In this document: positions 1 through 7,267 of the stretch, piece after piece | How positions within the stretch are numbered: the first letter of the stretch is position 1 | Layout of the letters: each line of letters begins with the position of its first letter | Source: Thermodesulfobacteriota bacterium | Lineage (GTDB): Bacteria > Desulfobacterota > QYQD01 | Reading direction: 5' to 3' | Assembly: GCA_030017815.1 (NCBI GenBank) | Contig: JASEGX010000071.1 | Span: 1 to 10,992, forward strand | Length of the DNA: 10,992 nucleotides | Notes under the pieces: model-generated | Database searches by the model: none | What the model saw: only the letters and a program-made list of their open reading frames with translations | Told to the model about the DNA's origin: nothing | Program-made: the position numbers and the translations under genes

Positions 1-75
1 ATACTTTACGCTGAAAATCTATCAGGCTTTCTGCAACTAATTCGGAGAAGAACCTTATAGATAAACCGAAAATGT

Positions 76-163
76 GCCGGAGTGGTGAAACAGGTAGACG
101 CAGGGGACTCAAAATCCCCCGACCCTCGCGGTCATGTCGGTTCGATTCCGACCTCCGGCACCA
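76..163 (+). tRNA. tRNA-Leu (anticodon CAA)
   Basis: An 88-nt class II tRNA with CCA encoded in the gene. The acceptor stem GCCGGAG (76-82) pairs with CTCCGGC (153-159), followed by ACCA. The anticodon stem GGGGA/TCCCC (103-107/115-119) encloses loop CTCAAAA, which places anticodon CAA at 110-112, so it reads the leucine codon TTG. A long variable arm and a T-loop with TTCGATT follow, as expected for tRNA-Leu. It faces wbpA convergently. I see no convincing promoter in the 75 bases upstream. Confidence 0.97.
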
Positions 164-194
164 TATAATCGTCAGACGGTAGCTTTTAGTTTTC

Positions 195-294
195 GAGTTG
201 CGGGTTCTGGGTTAAAAAACTCGCAACTCAAAACCCTCCTTACGACTTATCACTTGTCCCGACTCCCGACTTCTGGATTCTAACTCCTGACCGC
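195..294. repeat. Heptameric repeat tract with a 12-bp inverted repeat between tRNA-Leu and wbpA
   Basis: This gap between two convergent genes is built in 7-bp steps. From 218 the heptads read AACTCGC, AACTCAA, AACCCTC, CTTACGA, CTTATCA, CTTGTCC, CGACTCC, CGACTTC, TGGATTC, TAACTCC and TGACCGC: degenerate, but in constant phase over about 77 bases. The left part also forms an inverted repeat: 195-206 pairs with 218-229 over 12 positions with one G-T wobble and an 11-base loop. The hairpin could help end transcription from either side, but there is no clear T-run. The arrangement resembles the heptanucleotide STRR repeats known from cyanobacteria; this likeness is of form only. Confidence 0.7.
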
Positions 295-306
295 TAATTA
301 AACTCC

Positions 307-1614
307 TTACGCCTTCACTACATTCCTCGTCTTTTCGTTGATTTTGATCAGATTTCGTGTGTCAACTATGAGCCGGGCGTGCCTCTGGATAAAATCCGGG
401 TCATAGTCAGAATGGTTGGTGGCGATGAGGACGCAGTCGTATTTTTTCAGGTTTTTTTCGGTGAGGGGCACCGAGGCCATCTTAAGGTCATAGCGCCTCA
501 TCTTGTGGGTTCTGGGGACATGAGGGTCGTTATAATCCACCTTGGCCCCTTTTTCCCTTAATAGCTCGATAAGCTCCAGGGAAGGAGATTCCCGGACATC
601 GTCGATGTCTTTTTTGTAGGCCAGTCCGAGGACCAGTACCTTTGATCCTTTCAGGCTCTTGCCCCGGCTATTCAAGGCGTCAATAAGTTTGTTTATTACA
701 TAGGCCGGCATCGACGTGTTGATCTCTCCGGCCAGCTCGATAAATCTCGTGGCCATGCCGTATTCACGCGCCTTCCAGGTGAGGTAGAACGGATCAATGG
801 GGATGCAGTGGCCACCCAGCCCCGGGCCGGGATAAAAAGGCATGTAGCCGAAGGGTTTTGTAGATGAGGCGGCGATTACCTCCCAGACGTCAATTCCCAT
901 CCGGTCAAAGACCATCTTCATCTCATTGACCATGGCGATATTTACGGAGCGGAAGATATTCTCCATGAGCTTGGTGGCCTCTGCGGCCCGGGTGGAGGAG
1001 ACAGGCACGGTCTTGACCACGATAGTATCATAGAGGGCGCAGGCCGCCTTCAGACAATTTTTGGTATAGCCTCCAACCACTTTTGGGATGTCGCCGGTAG
1101 AAAAATTCTTATTGTTGGGGTCTTCCCGCTCCGGAGAAAAGGCCAGTAAGAAATCCTTTCCGGCCTTGAGACCGGTCTCTTCCAGGATATGGCGCATGTC
1201 CTCATCTGTCGTGCCCGGGTAGGTGGTGGATTCCAGGACGATGATCTGCCCCTTACGCAGGTTGTCCCGGATGCTTCGCGTGGTAGAAAAGACATAAGAG
1301 AGATCCGGTTCCCGATTCCTGTTTAGCGGTGTGGGCACACAGATGAGAATACAATCCATCTCTTTCAGTCTGGAAAATTTGGTAGTGCTGCTAAAACGGC
1401 CTGTGGATAGGGCCTCCTTGACCTTGCCGGCAGGAATGTGTTTGATATAAGATATTCCCGCCTCGAGGGCCTTGATCTTTTTTGTGTCTATATCAAATCC
1501 GGTGACCGGAAACCCGGCCCTTACAAATTCCAGTACCAGGGGAAGGCCCACATAGCCAAGGCCGATGATTCCGACTTGGGCCTGCCGTTTTTTGATGCGA
1601 TCTAATAGGGTCAT
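307..1614 (-). CDS. wbpA: UDP-N-acetyl-hexosamine 6-dehydrogenase (WbpA/TviB type)
   Basis: This 435-residue cytoplasmic enzyme uses NAD+ to oxidise C6 of a UDP-N-acetyl-hexosamine to the uronic acid, a precursor for O-antigen or capsule. The Rossmann motif GLGYVGLP is near residue 18, CVPTPLNRNREPDL near 92, STTYPGTTDE near 128, FSPERE near 158, the KLMENIFRSVNIA segment near 215, and the catalytic cysteine in GGHCIPIDPFYL near 267. A C-terminal UDP-binding domain contains YNDPHVP. Length and motifs fit the WbpA/TviB branch better than plain UDP-glucose dehydrogenases. The ATG is preceded by GAGGT a few bases upstream. Only four bases separate it from the wbpP stop, so the two are probably co-transcribed and translationally coupled. 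Whether the substrate is UDP-GlcNAc or UDP-GalNAc cannot be read from sequence. Confidence 0.93.
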   Translation of the reverse strand: MTLLDRIKKRQAQVGIIGLGYVGLPLVLEFVRAGFPVTGFDIDTKKIKALEAGISYIKHIPAGKVKEALSTGRFSSTTKFSRLKEMDCILICVPTPLNRNREPDLSYVFSTTRSIRDNLRKGQIIVLESTTYPGTTDEDMRHILEETGLKAGKDFLLAFSPEREDPNNKNFSTGDIPKVVGGYTKNCLKAACALYDTIVVKTVPVSSTRAAEATKLMENIFRSVNIAMVNEMKMVFDRMGIDVWEVIAASSTKPFGYMPFYPGPGLGGHCIPIDPFYLTWKAREYGMATRFIELAGEINTSMPAYVINKLIDALNSRGKSLKGSKVLVLGLAYKKDIDDVRESPSLELIELLREKGAKVDYNDPHVPRTHKMRRYDLKMASVPLTEKNLKKYDCVLIATNHSDYDPDFIQRHARLIVDTRNLIKINEKTRNVVKA

Positions 1615-1618
1615 GACC

Positions 1619-2671
1619 TCATTTGCCTCGTTTTTTCGTTTTCTTTGTCAGTTTATCAATATACCACGCCACGGTCTCTTCCATTCCCTGTTTCACGTCA
1701 TGCGTTGGCTTGTAGCCCAGGAGTACCCCGGCCTTTTCAATGTCCGCCTGGGAATGCCTCACATCCCCTGGCCGATACGGGCCGTATTCGGCTTCAATCT
1801 TTGCAATAGCAGGGTAATACCGGGCCAGAGAGTCGCGTATCATTGTAAAAAGTTCGTTTAATGTTGTCTTCTCGCCAAAGGCCACGTTGTAGACCTGGTT
1901 CAGGGCCTTTGGTTTCTCTGTTATGGCAGATAGCAGATTGGCTTGGGTGACATTGTCGATATAGCAGAAGTCCCGGCTGGTTTCCCCGTCGCCGTTGATC
2001 GTCGGGGCCTTTCCATCCAGCAGGGCGCCGATCCAGCAGGGGATTACGGCCGCGTAAGCCCCTTTGGGATCCTGCCTTCGGCCAAAGACGTTGAAATATC
2101 TCAGCCCGATGCACTCCATCCCGTATGTGCGGGCGAAGACGTCGGCATAAAGTTCGTTTACATATTTGGTGACGGCATAAGGGGATAAGGGCCGCCCGAT
2201 CACATCCTCTTTCTTCGGAAGCCCCGGGTGATCTCCGTAAGTGGAGGAGGAGGCCGCATAGACAAAACGATTAACTTTGGCGTCGCGGGCCGCTACTAGC
2301 ATGTTGACGAAACCATCGATATTTGATTGGTTGGTCGCGATGGGATCGTCAATGGATCGGGGCACGCTGCCGAGGGCGGCCTGGTGGAGCACGTAGTCAA
2401 CATCATCACAGGCCCTTCGGCAGTCGTTGAGATTTCGTATATCCCCTCCGATGAAGGTGAACCGGCTCCAGACCCCGTCACCCACCGTATTTTTTACATC
2501 CTCCAGATTATGGAGATAGCCGGTGGAGAAGTTGTCCAGCCCCACGACGGTCTGCCCCAGCTTAAGCAGTTCCTCCAGGAGGCCCGAGCCGATAAATCCG
2601 GCCACGCCGGTGACCAGCCAGCTCTTGGGTGATTTTCTTAGTCGCGCCTTGATTTTAGCAATATCTGACAT
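1619..2671 (-). CDS. wbpP: UDP-N-acetylglucosamine 4-epimerase (WbpP/TviC type SDR)
   Basis: This is an extended short-chain dehydrogenase/reductase that interconverts UDP-GlcNAc and UDP-GalNAc (or their uronates) through a 4-keto intermediate with bound NAD+. The sequence shows GVAGFIGS near residue 22 for NAD binding, DNFSTG, the catalytic serine region ASSSTYGD, the YxxxK motif in SPYAVTKYVNE, and GLRYFNVFGRRQDPKGAYAAVIP, which is strongly reminiscent of Pseudomonas WbpP. I start it at the ATG at 2671 (350 aa, close to the roughly 340 of WbpP). The frame also extends to a TTG at 2719, but that would add 16 residues unlike the family and the TTG has no ribosome binding site. A weak GGGG lies before the ATG. 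It is the first gene of the pair with wbpA; together they supply UDP-GalNAcA. Confidence 0.92.
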   Translation of the reverse strand: MSDIAKIKARLRKSPKSWLVTGVAGFIGSGLLEELLKLGQTVVGLDNFSTGYLHNLEDVKNTVGDGVWSRFTFIGGDIRNLNDCRRACDDVDYVLHQAALGSVPRSIDDPIATNQSNIDGFVNMLVAARDAKVNRFVYAASSSTYGDHPGLPKKEDVIGRPLSPYAVTKYVNELYADVFARTYGMECIGLRYFNVFGRRQDPKGAYAAVIPCWIGALLDGKAPTINGDGETSRDFCYIDNVTQANLLSAITEKPKALNQVYNVAFGEKTTLNELFTMIRDSLARYYPAIAKIEAEYGPYRPGDVRHSQADIEKAGVLLGYKPTHDVKQGMEETVAWYIDKLTKKTKKRGK

Positions 2672-2733
2672 TTTTCCCCGTAACCGTCTTATAATTTTAT
2701 TAACACACTCTTCGGCCAATTCGGTGTCAGTCT

Positions 2734-2762
2734 TTATTATTACGTCTCCACATAAATTGCAA
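2734..2762 (-). promoter_or_regulatory. Candidate sigma70 promoter for wbpP-wbpA
   Basis: On the minus strand TTGCAA (2762-2757) is followed by a 17-base spacer and TAATAA (2739-2734). This gives a leader of roughly 55 bases before the wbpP ATG and sits in the gap after the preceding gene. Both boxes deviate from consensus, so this is a sequence match only. Confidence 0.4.
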
Positions 2763-2798
2763 GGGCTCTTCTGATAACATCTGTATCGCGTCCATTTC

Positions 2799-5702
2799 TC
2801 AATATGCCACGCACCTAAACCCGAGTATGTTGGAGTGCGTTTCCGCCTCTAATCTAAAGCGGTTGAATAGGCGTATGTCATTGCCGGAAGTCCAGCCGCC
2901 ACCCTTGGCTACATAGTATTTAACGTCGTGTTTGGCATGGGAAGGCGGTTCACAAGGTTTCATCGTCCACTCCAGTACATTTCCTATGGCGTCAACTATC
3001 CCCAAATTATTTCCAAAGTCCATGTACCTGTCCACGGGTGTGGTGTCCGCTATGGAGCTATCCTCAATATTGCAGGCATCTTTCTGCCAGGCGTTCCCCC
3101 AGGGAAGCGCATAACCCGCAGCCGTCCGTGCCGCGGCCTCCCATTCATCTTCAGTAGGCAGTCTTTTACCTGTCCAGGCGGCAAAGGCCAGGGCATCTTT
3201 CAGGCTGACCTGAACCACGGGGTGATTTCTTTTATTGTGTATCGTACTTTCCGGCCCTGAGGGCTGATGCCAGCAGGCCCCGTATACTGTCTCGCAGCTA
3301 AGGCCGGACCGGCAGATAAGTCTGACTGAACCGGTTTTTTCATCCGTCGTTTTCTTAAAGCGTCCGTAATAGACCTTTCCGTATCCAAGCCTTTCAGCTA
3401 TGGTTTTGTATCCGGTCTTTTCCACAAAAACTTCGAAGAGTGCGTTTGTAACCGGGAACCTACCCATATAAAAGGTCTCTAAACGCACTTTTTGTTCAGG
3501 ACGTTCGTCTTTGCCGGGAGACTTATTGCCAACGATATAGTCTCCCGCCGGAATCAGAATATACTGATTGTAAAATCTTTCCCTGTCGCCAAGCAATCGA
3601 TTAAATTCCTCGGCCAGGAGCCTGGCCTTTGGTATCTTATCCTCCTCCCCAAAAATGCCGTCCGAATATCCCGCCTCTGAACCGCCGGCGGAGAGGCCTG
3701 GCTCTCCAGATTTCTCTGTGATTTCCAGCTCCTCAATGCCTTCCTCGACCTCATCCTCTTCGACGTCTTCGATGTTTCCCATCTCCTCAGGCTCTAGCTC
3801 TTCCTCTGGCGCCTCTTCCATTATCTCTGCTTCATCTGCCACTTCTGCATCATCCTGAGCAACCTCTTCCCCTTCGGGTTTTGTTTCTGCAATTTCATCT
3901 ACGACCTCGGCTTCTTCAAGGTTATCGGTGATCTCAGCGGGTCCCAGGTCTTCTGTGCTTTCAGTTTCTTCGGCCTCGATCTCTGGTTGGTCGTCTACGA
4001 CTTCTGTGAGGGTTTCTTGGACTTCTTCATCCCCGGCGAGCTCTTCGACTTCCTCCATCTCTTCGGGTGGTAACTCTTCTCCAGGTTCTTCGTCTTCAAC
4101 AAGCTCGGCCTCTTCGACTATTTCTGCTTCTTCTTCAACAGGCGCTTCAGCGTTTTTCGCCTCCCCCGGTTTTATCTCTTCTATTCCCCCGGCCTCATCA
4201 ACTACTGCAGCTTCACCTGCGGTGATCTTTTTCGAACCTTCGGATGTTATCTCTTCGAGGTCTTCTGCCGGCTCGGATTCCTCAAGATCGTCGCCGGTTC
4301 CAACCTCTGCAAGCCCCTCTTCGAGATCAGCTTCTTCGGCTTCAGCCTCTGCGCGGTCATCCACAATTTCCACTTCTTGAAGACTTTCCTCGACCTCACT
4401 TTCTTCAATTTCTTCGATAGGTTCAGCCTCATCCGGCGCTGCTTCTTCGGGGAGATCAGCTTCGTCCACTATCTCAGCGTCATCTTCGACTACTTCCTCC
4501 ACCTCTTCCGGCGTTTTCTCTTCGATGTCCTTTACGACCTCTACCTCGTCGTGATCTTCGACTTCTTCGGGTCCGTCAAGCTCTACTTCTTCTGTATCGG
4601 CCTCTTCAAGGAGTTCGGCCTGGTCAACTATTTCTAATTCTTCTTCAGTAGATTCTTCCGAACCTCCTGTATCCGCAGAGATTCCGGCTGCCAAGGCCCC
4701 TTCAGGCGTAATGCCTTGCCCCCTACCTGGTTCGTAAGCCCCGCCGCCAGGCCCGGGTGTTACAGAAACGCCGGCTTTATCTTTCCCACCATAACAAGGT
4801 ATCTCGTCCTTTTGAGACTGCGCCGAATTATCGAGATCATCTCGGGACTCCGTTGTCCCTCGCAATGACAGATGAGGGGCCTCACTCCCCGCAATGACAT
4901 TTTCCTCCTCCTTCGTGTGACCGGGCGGCATGTCTATTTCATCTGAAAATCCCCCTGTATCCCCCTTTTTCAAAGGGGGAATTGATGAGCCCCCGTCTCT
5001 TCCCAAGGGGGGGCTTAACGTATCCCCCCCTTTAGTAAAGGGGGGTGAAGGGGAATTATTATCATTGTCCTTTGTGTCGCCATGCGCCATGTGTGTTTCA
5101 TACGCCCTGACTTCGGATGGTGTGGCAGGCTCATCGGTCAAATCGCCATGTGCTACTTTTAAACCAATTTGTTGCGACAACCCCTGGATTATGTTTTTTA
5201 ATTGGCTTAACTTGCCAATTCTGTTCGAATTCCCCGTATTAGCCAGGGCCTCTGGATCCGACAACACTTCGTGGACAATATTTAAGACCTCGTTTATCTG
5301 TTCCAGCGTAACGCCTCCGTCCTTTTTCGCACTGCCGGTAAACGAGGTGAGCATCCGGTCTTTGGCCTCATCGGACATAACAAAGACGTTGCTGCGTCCG
5401 ATGATTATGCCTTCGGGATTTTTTCCATCCGCGTAAAGCCTTTTAAGATCCGCATTGACAGAGGATTTGATACTGCTCAGGTTTTTTCGCTTGGTTTTAA
5501 TTGTAGAAGGATCATCTCCGGTGTCCCAGAGCGCCTTGACGAGTTCGTCCGTATCAATGCCCTGCAGGGTGGTGACGGCGCCTTTGCTTTCGTAAGATTC
5601 CCTGATGGCATGGACAAGTCTGTATTTTAAGGTTTTATTGTCTCTGTAGTTGAGGTCGGATATCGCCTCGTCGATCCCCTTAAGGGATATTACAGTGGCC
5701 AC
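2799..5702 (-). CDS. Large acidic-repeat protein with C-terminal FGE/SUMF1-like domain
   Basis: No known named protein is recognised. From the GTG at 5702 it has 967 residues. Residues 1 to about 200 are a soluble, lysine-rich region without signal peptide or membrane segment. About 215-253 and 267-301 are translated interspersed repeats. About 346-668 is a glutamate-rich tract with the recurring motif EIVDEAELxEE. About 711-967 is a formylglycine-generating-enzyme/sulfatase-modifying-factor fold: LIPAGDYIVGN, NHPVVQVSLKDALAFAAWTGKRLPTEDEWE, GNVLEW, and a final KGGGW...GFRCVAY. The cysteine pair that does catalysis in true FGEs (after RGGSW) is missing, so it is probably a binding or scaffold domain, not an enzyme that matures sulfatases. 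The GTG start is chosen because AGGAGG lies five bases upstream. A TTG at 5750 would overlap the upstream gene and has no such site. Only 28 bases separate it from the zinc-ribbon gene, so the two are likely co-expressed. Confidence 0.8.
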   Translation of the reverse strand: MATVISLKGIDEAISDLNYRDNKTLKYRLVHAIRESYESKGAVTTLQGIDTDELVKALWDTGDDPSTIKTKRKNLSSIKSSVNADLKRLYADGKNPEGIIIGRSNVFVMSDEAKDRMLTSFTGSAKKDGGVTLEQINEVLNIVHEVLSDPEALANTGNSNRIGKLSQLKNIIQGLSQQIGLKVAHGDLTDEPATPSEVRAYETHMAHGDTKDNDNNSPSPPFTKGGDTLSPPLGRDGGSSIPPLKKGDTGGFSDEIDMPPGHTKEEENVIAGSEAPHLSLRGTTESRDDLDNSAQSQKDEIPCYGGKDKAGVSVTPGPGGGAYEPGRGQGITPEGALAAGISADTGGSEESTEEELEIVDQAELLEEADTEEVELDGPEEVEDHDEVEVVKDIEEKTPEEVEEVVEDDAEIVDEADLPEEAAPDEAEPIEEIEESEVEESLQEVEIVDDRAEAEAEEADLEEGLAEVGTGDDLEESEPAEDLEEITSEGSKKITAGEAAVVDEAGGIEEIKPGEAKNAEAPVEEEAEIVEEAELVEDEEPGEELPPEEMEEVEELAGDEEVQETLTEVVDDQPEIEAEETESTEDLGPAEITDNLEEAEVVDEIAETKPEGEEVAQDDAEVADEAEIMEEAPEEELEPEEMGNIEDVEEDEVEEGIEELEITEKSGEPGLSAGGSEAGYSDGIFGEEDKIPKARLLAEEFNRLLGDRERFYNQYILIPAGDYIVGNKSPGKDERPEQKVRLETFYMGRFPVTNALFEVFVEKTGYKTIAERLGYGKVYYGRFKKTTDEKTGSVRLICRSGLSCETVYGACWHQPSGPESTIHNKRNHPVVQVSLKDALAFAAWTGKRLPTEDEWEAAARTAAGYALPWGNAWQKDACNIEDSSIADTTPVDRYMDFGNNLGIVDAIGNVLEWTMKPCEPPSHAKHDVKYYVAKGGGWTSGNDIRLFNRFRLEAETHSNILGFRCVAY
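3700..4668 (-). repeat. Coding tract of degenerate acidic repeats
   Basis: About 320 codons encode almost only Glu, Asp, Ala, Val, Ile, Leu and Pro. Variants of one roughly 12-residue unit recur: EIVDQAELLEEAD, EIVDEADLPEEAA, EIVEEAELVEDEE, EVADEAEIMEEAP. On the plus strand this appears as endless CTTC/TCTTCGA triplets. The translated region should be intrinsically disordered and strongly negatively charged. The regular hydrophobic positions suggest short amphipathic segments rather than plain low complexity. Confidence 0.8.
4800..4903. repeat. GTCATTGCGAGG-type interspersed repeat inside a coding region
   Basis: On the minus strand two related units follow one another: GTCATTGCGGGGAGTGAGG near 4903-4880, then GTCATTGCGAGGGACAACGG near 4870 with inverted GAGTCCC and GAGATGATCTC nearby. 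Units of the GTCATTGCGAGGnnCGAAG...GCAATCTC kind are normally intergenic in many bacteria and metagenome bins. Here the copy is read through in frame and encodes part of the linker of the large FGE-domain protein, with no stop or frameshift. Confidence 0.6.
4946..5060. repeat. CCCCC-TTT-AAA-GGGGG palindromic interspersed repeats inside a coding region
   Basis: Three hairpin-forming units lie side by side: CCCCCTTTTTCAAAGGGGG at about 4970, AGCCCCC...AAGGGGGGGCTT at about 4988-5016, and CCCCCCTTTAGTAAAGGGGGG at about 5025-5045. AATCCCCCT and AGGGGAATT flank them. Such elements are usually intergenic. Here all three are translated in frame (residues about 215-253 of the FGE-domain protein) into proline/glycine/lysine motifs such as PPFTKGG, PPLGRDGG and PPLKKG. 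The recurring PPxxKGG peptide is simply the repeat read in this frame. Confidence 0.7.
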
Positions 5703-5730
5703 AAGAACCTCCTGCTGCCTGCGTCTGCCG

Positions 5731-7158
5731 CTATCGTTTTTTGCGGACAAGAACGCGTCTTCTTACCACTTTCCGGCGAGGCTTGGGGGCCGGGGGAGAT
5801 GGATTTGCAGCGTCATGCCGGGCGGGAACTGCGTTTTCTGTTTCACCGGCCAGGTCTTGCCGATAGCGGCAGGTGGCCCTGGGACATTTTAAGGTTATTT
5901 CCCCGGCTGAGTCATCGGTTTCAATTAGAAACGGATTTTTACACTGTGGGCAGACGATGTGATGAGGTTTGCCCCAGCTTATAAGATTACAGTCACTGTT
6001 TGAACAGGTGTAGAAATATTTACCCTTGGCAGTCTGTTTCGTCTCGATCTTGCCGATTCTACATACCGGACACGCGGAGGCTAAGTCCTCGGAAAAGGCT
6101 GCGATATGCTTTTCAATGATGTCATCCGCGACGATGGCCTCATCCTGTTCCGGAACAGGTTCGGTTCCACTTTCTGTTTCGTCCACTGATGGTAAATCTT
6201 GCATCTCACAAGATTCCGTCTCGGTTTTTTCCTCCTCCGTTACTGCTGGCCGATCCGGTTCATCTACGACCGGCGCTGTTTTTTCCGGCAAATCCTGCTC
6301 GGGAGTCTCATGTTTTGGAGATGGCTCCGGCGCTGCCTGTGCCGTTACAGGAGATTTTTCAATAGAACGTGCGTCTTCAGCGGCGATTCTTTTTGTTCCC
6401 GGTTCAGCTGTCTTTTCAGATTCCTTTAGCTTTTGAACTCCGATGTCACCGGGTTGGCCTATAATATCTTCGGCAGGCCCTTCTTTTTTAGTGAAGAAAC
6501 TTTGGACCCTGCGCCGGCTGATATCCTGGGCTCGGAGCACTGGAGAGGCGGTGTCCACGTGTGACTTTGTCTGTTCCTGTCTGTAACGGAAAATTTTTGC
6601 CGGCGCTTGTTCCGGTTTTGCCGGGGTCTTTTGTTTTGATAAAGGAACCCCCTGCATCTGTAACGTCTGGTCAAACTGGCTGATGGCGCTTTCCAGTTCT
6701 TTACGTCCGGACAACACCTCATCCATGGTCTGAACAAGGTAGGCGACAAGATTGGCCCTGGGCATTTTGGGGAAAATGCGGTCGACTAAGCGGACCATAC
6801 TGATGGCCGGTTTCGTGGCGGAAAAACTACTATCGGGGGACGCATCAATATATCCTTTTTGAATTAAATCCTGGAGGGACGCCTTCAGGTCTTCGTCCGG
6901 GTTGAGGCCGAATTCAGCCAATTCATTCAGGAATGTTTCCTCTGTATAACGTTCAGGTGGAGAGGATGAAGCGCTTTCGATATCGGTTTCACGTTCTACG
7001 GCGAGGATAAGACATGGTATGGTCGCTACATTCAGAGGCAGCGAGTCAATCCCATACCTGGTACCGATCAGCCTTTCTATATGCCGTCCCATGGTCTCAT
7101 CAAATCGTGCACGGATATTACGTGTGGAAAGCTGCTCTTGCCCAATATCCTGTCGCAT
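5731..7158 (-). CDS. Double zinc-ribbon protein with basic C-terminal tail, function unknown
   Basis: This 475-residue soluble protein has no recognised name. Residues 1 to about 160 are mostly helical and may contain a winged-helix-like fold (FLNELAEFGLNPDEDLKASLQDLIQKGYID). Residues about 170-345 are a Pro/Glu/Thr-rich disordered linker. Two zinc ribbons follow, each with CxxC...C(x4)C spacing, with cysteines at about 363/366/385/390 and 403/406/425/430. They resemble the C-terminal ribbons of topoisomerase I, which bind single-stranded DNA. The tail KPRRKVVRRRVLVRKKR is strongly basic, so nucleic-acid binding is likely. I start at the ATG at 7158, which has GGAG six bases upstream. The in-frame ATG at 7206 has no ribosome binding site and lies inside a heptad repeat. 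It is followed after 28 bases by the FGE-domain gene, its probable operon partner. Confidence 0.8.
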   Translation of the reverse strand: MRQDIGQEQLSTRNIRARFDETMGRHIERLIGTRYGIDSLPLNVATIPCLILAVERETDIESASSSPPERYTEETFLNELAEFGLNPDEDLKASLQDLIQKGYIDASPDSSFSATKPAISMVRLVDRIFPKMPRANLVAYLVQTMDEVLSGRKELESAISQFDQTLQMQGVPLSKQKTPAKPEQAPAKIFRYRQEQTKSHVDTASPVLRAQDISRRRVQSFFTKKEGPAEDIIGQPGDIGVQKLKESEKTAEPGTKRIAAEDARSIEKSPVTAQAAPEPSPKHETPEQDLPEKTAPVVDEPDRPAVTEEEKTETESCEMQDLPSVDETESGTEPVPEQDEAIVADDIIEKHIAAFSEDLASACPVCRIGKIETKQTAKGKYFYTCSNSDCNLISWGKPHHIVCPQCKNPFLIETDDSAGEITLKCPRATCRYRQDLAGETENAVPARHDAANPSPPAPKPRRKVVRRRVLVRKKR

Positions 7159-7194
7159 GGGTGATCTCCGTATCAGTATCTCTTTATAGGCAGC

Positions 7195-7267
7195 GTCACT
7201 GGTCATTGGTTGAGTTGGGAAGATTAACCGCTTTTACCAGTGACAAATGACCATTGACTAATGACAG
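7195..7267. repeat. Heptameric TGACnnn repeats in inverted arrangement
   Basis: The right arm contains four 7-bp units starting with TGAC at 7241, 7248, 7255 and 7262: TGACAAA, TGACCAT, TGACTAA, TGACAGC. The left arm holds the complement, GTCACTG GTCATTG at 7195-7208. GTCACTGGT (7195-7203) is a perfect inverted match to ACCAGTGAC (7236-7244). Both arms stay in one 7-bp phase across the loop. The tract lies just upstream of the zinc-ribbon gene, and its left arm overlaps the longer, unlikely start of that gene. A small palindrome CCTAT-CAGT-ATAGG (7270-7283) adjoins it. I see nothing coding in the remaining bases up to 7356. Confidence 0.65.

Noticed and set aside
76..163. tRNA-Leu as a second integration site
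   Set aside because: It is intact, no second copy of its 3' end is seen, and no recombinase gene lies next to it.
195..294. CRISPR array
   Set aside because: The unit is 7 bases with no spacers and no cas genes nearby.
2672..2719. TTG start at 2719 for wbpP
   Set aside because: It gives 16 residues not seen in the family and lies after a likely promoter; the ATG at 2671 matches the usual WbpP length.
2799..2950. Variable region of a diversity-generating retroelement at the FGE-fold C-terminus
   Set aside because: The fold is right for a DGR target, but the end is not enriched in AAC-type codons and no reverse transcriptase or template repeat lies in the window.
3928..4637. Plus-strand open frames rich in serine opposite the acidic tract
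   Set aside because: They are antisense shadows of Glu-rich codons (TTC/TCT on the other strand) and lack ribosome binding sites and known motifs.
5703..5750. TTG start at 5750 for the FGE-domain gene
   Set aside because: It overlaps the zinc-ribbon gene and has no good ribosome binding site, while the GTG at 5702 has AGGAGG five bases upstream.
7159..7206. ATG at 7206 as start of the zinc-ribbon gene
   Set aside because: It has no Shine-Dalgarno and lies inside the heptad repeat; the ATG at 7158 is preceded by GGAG.
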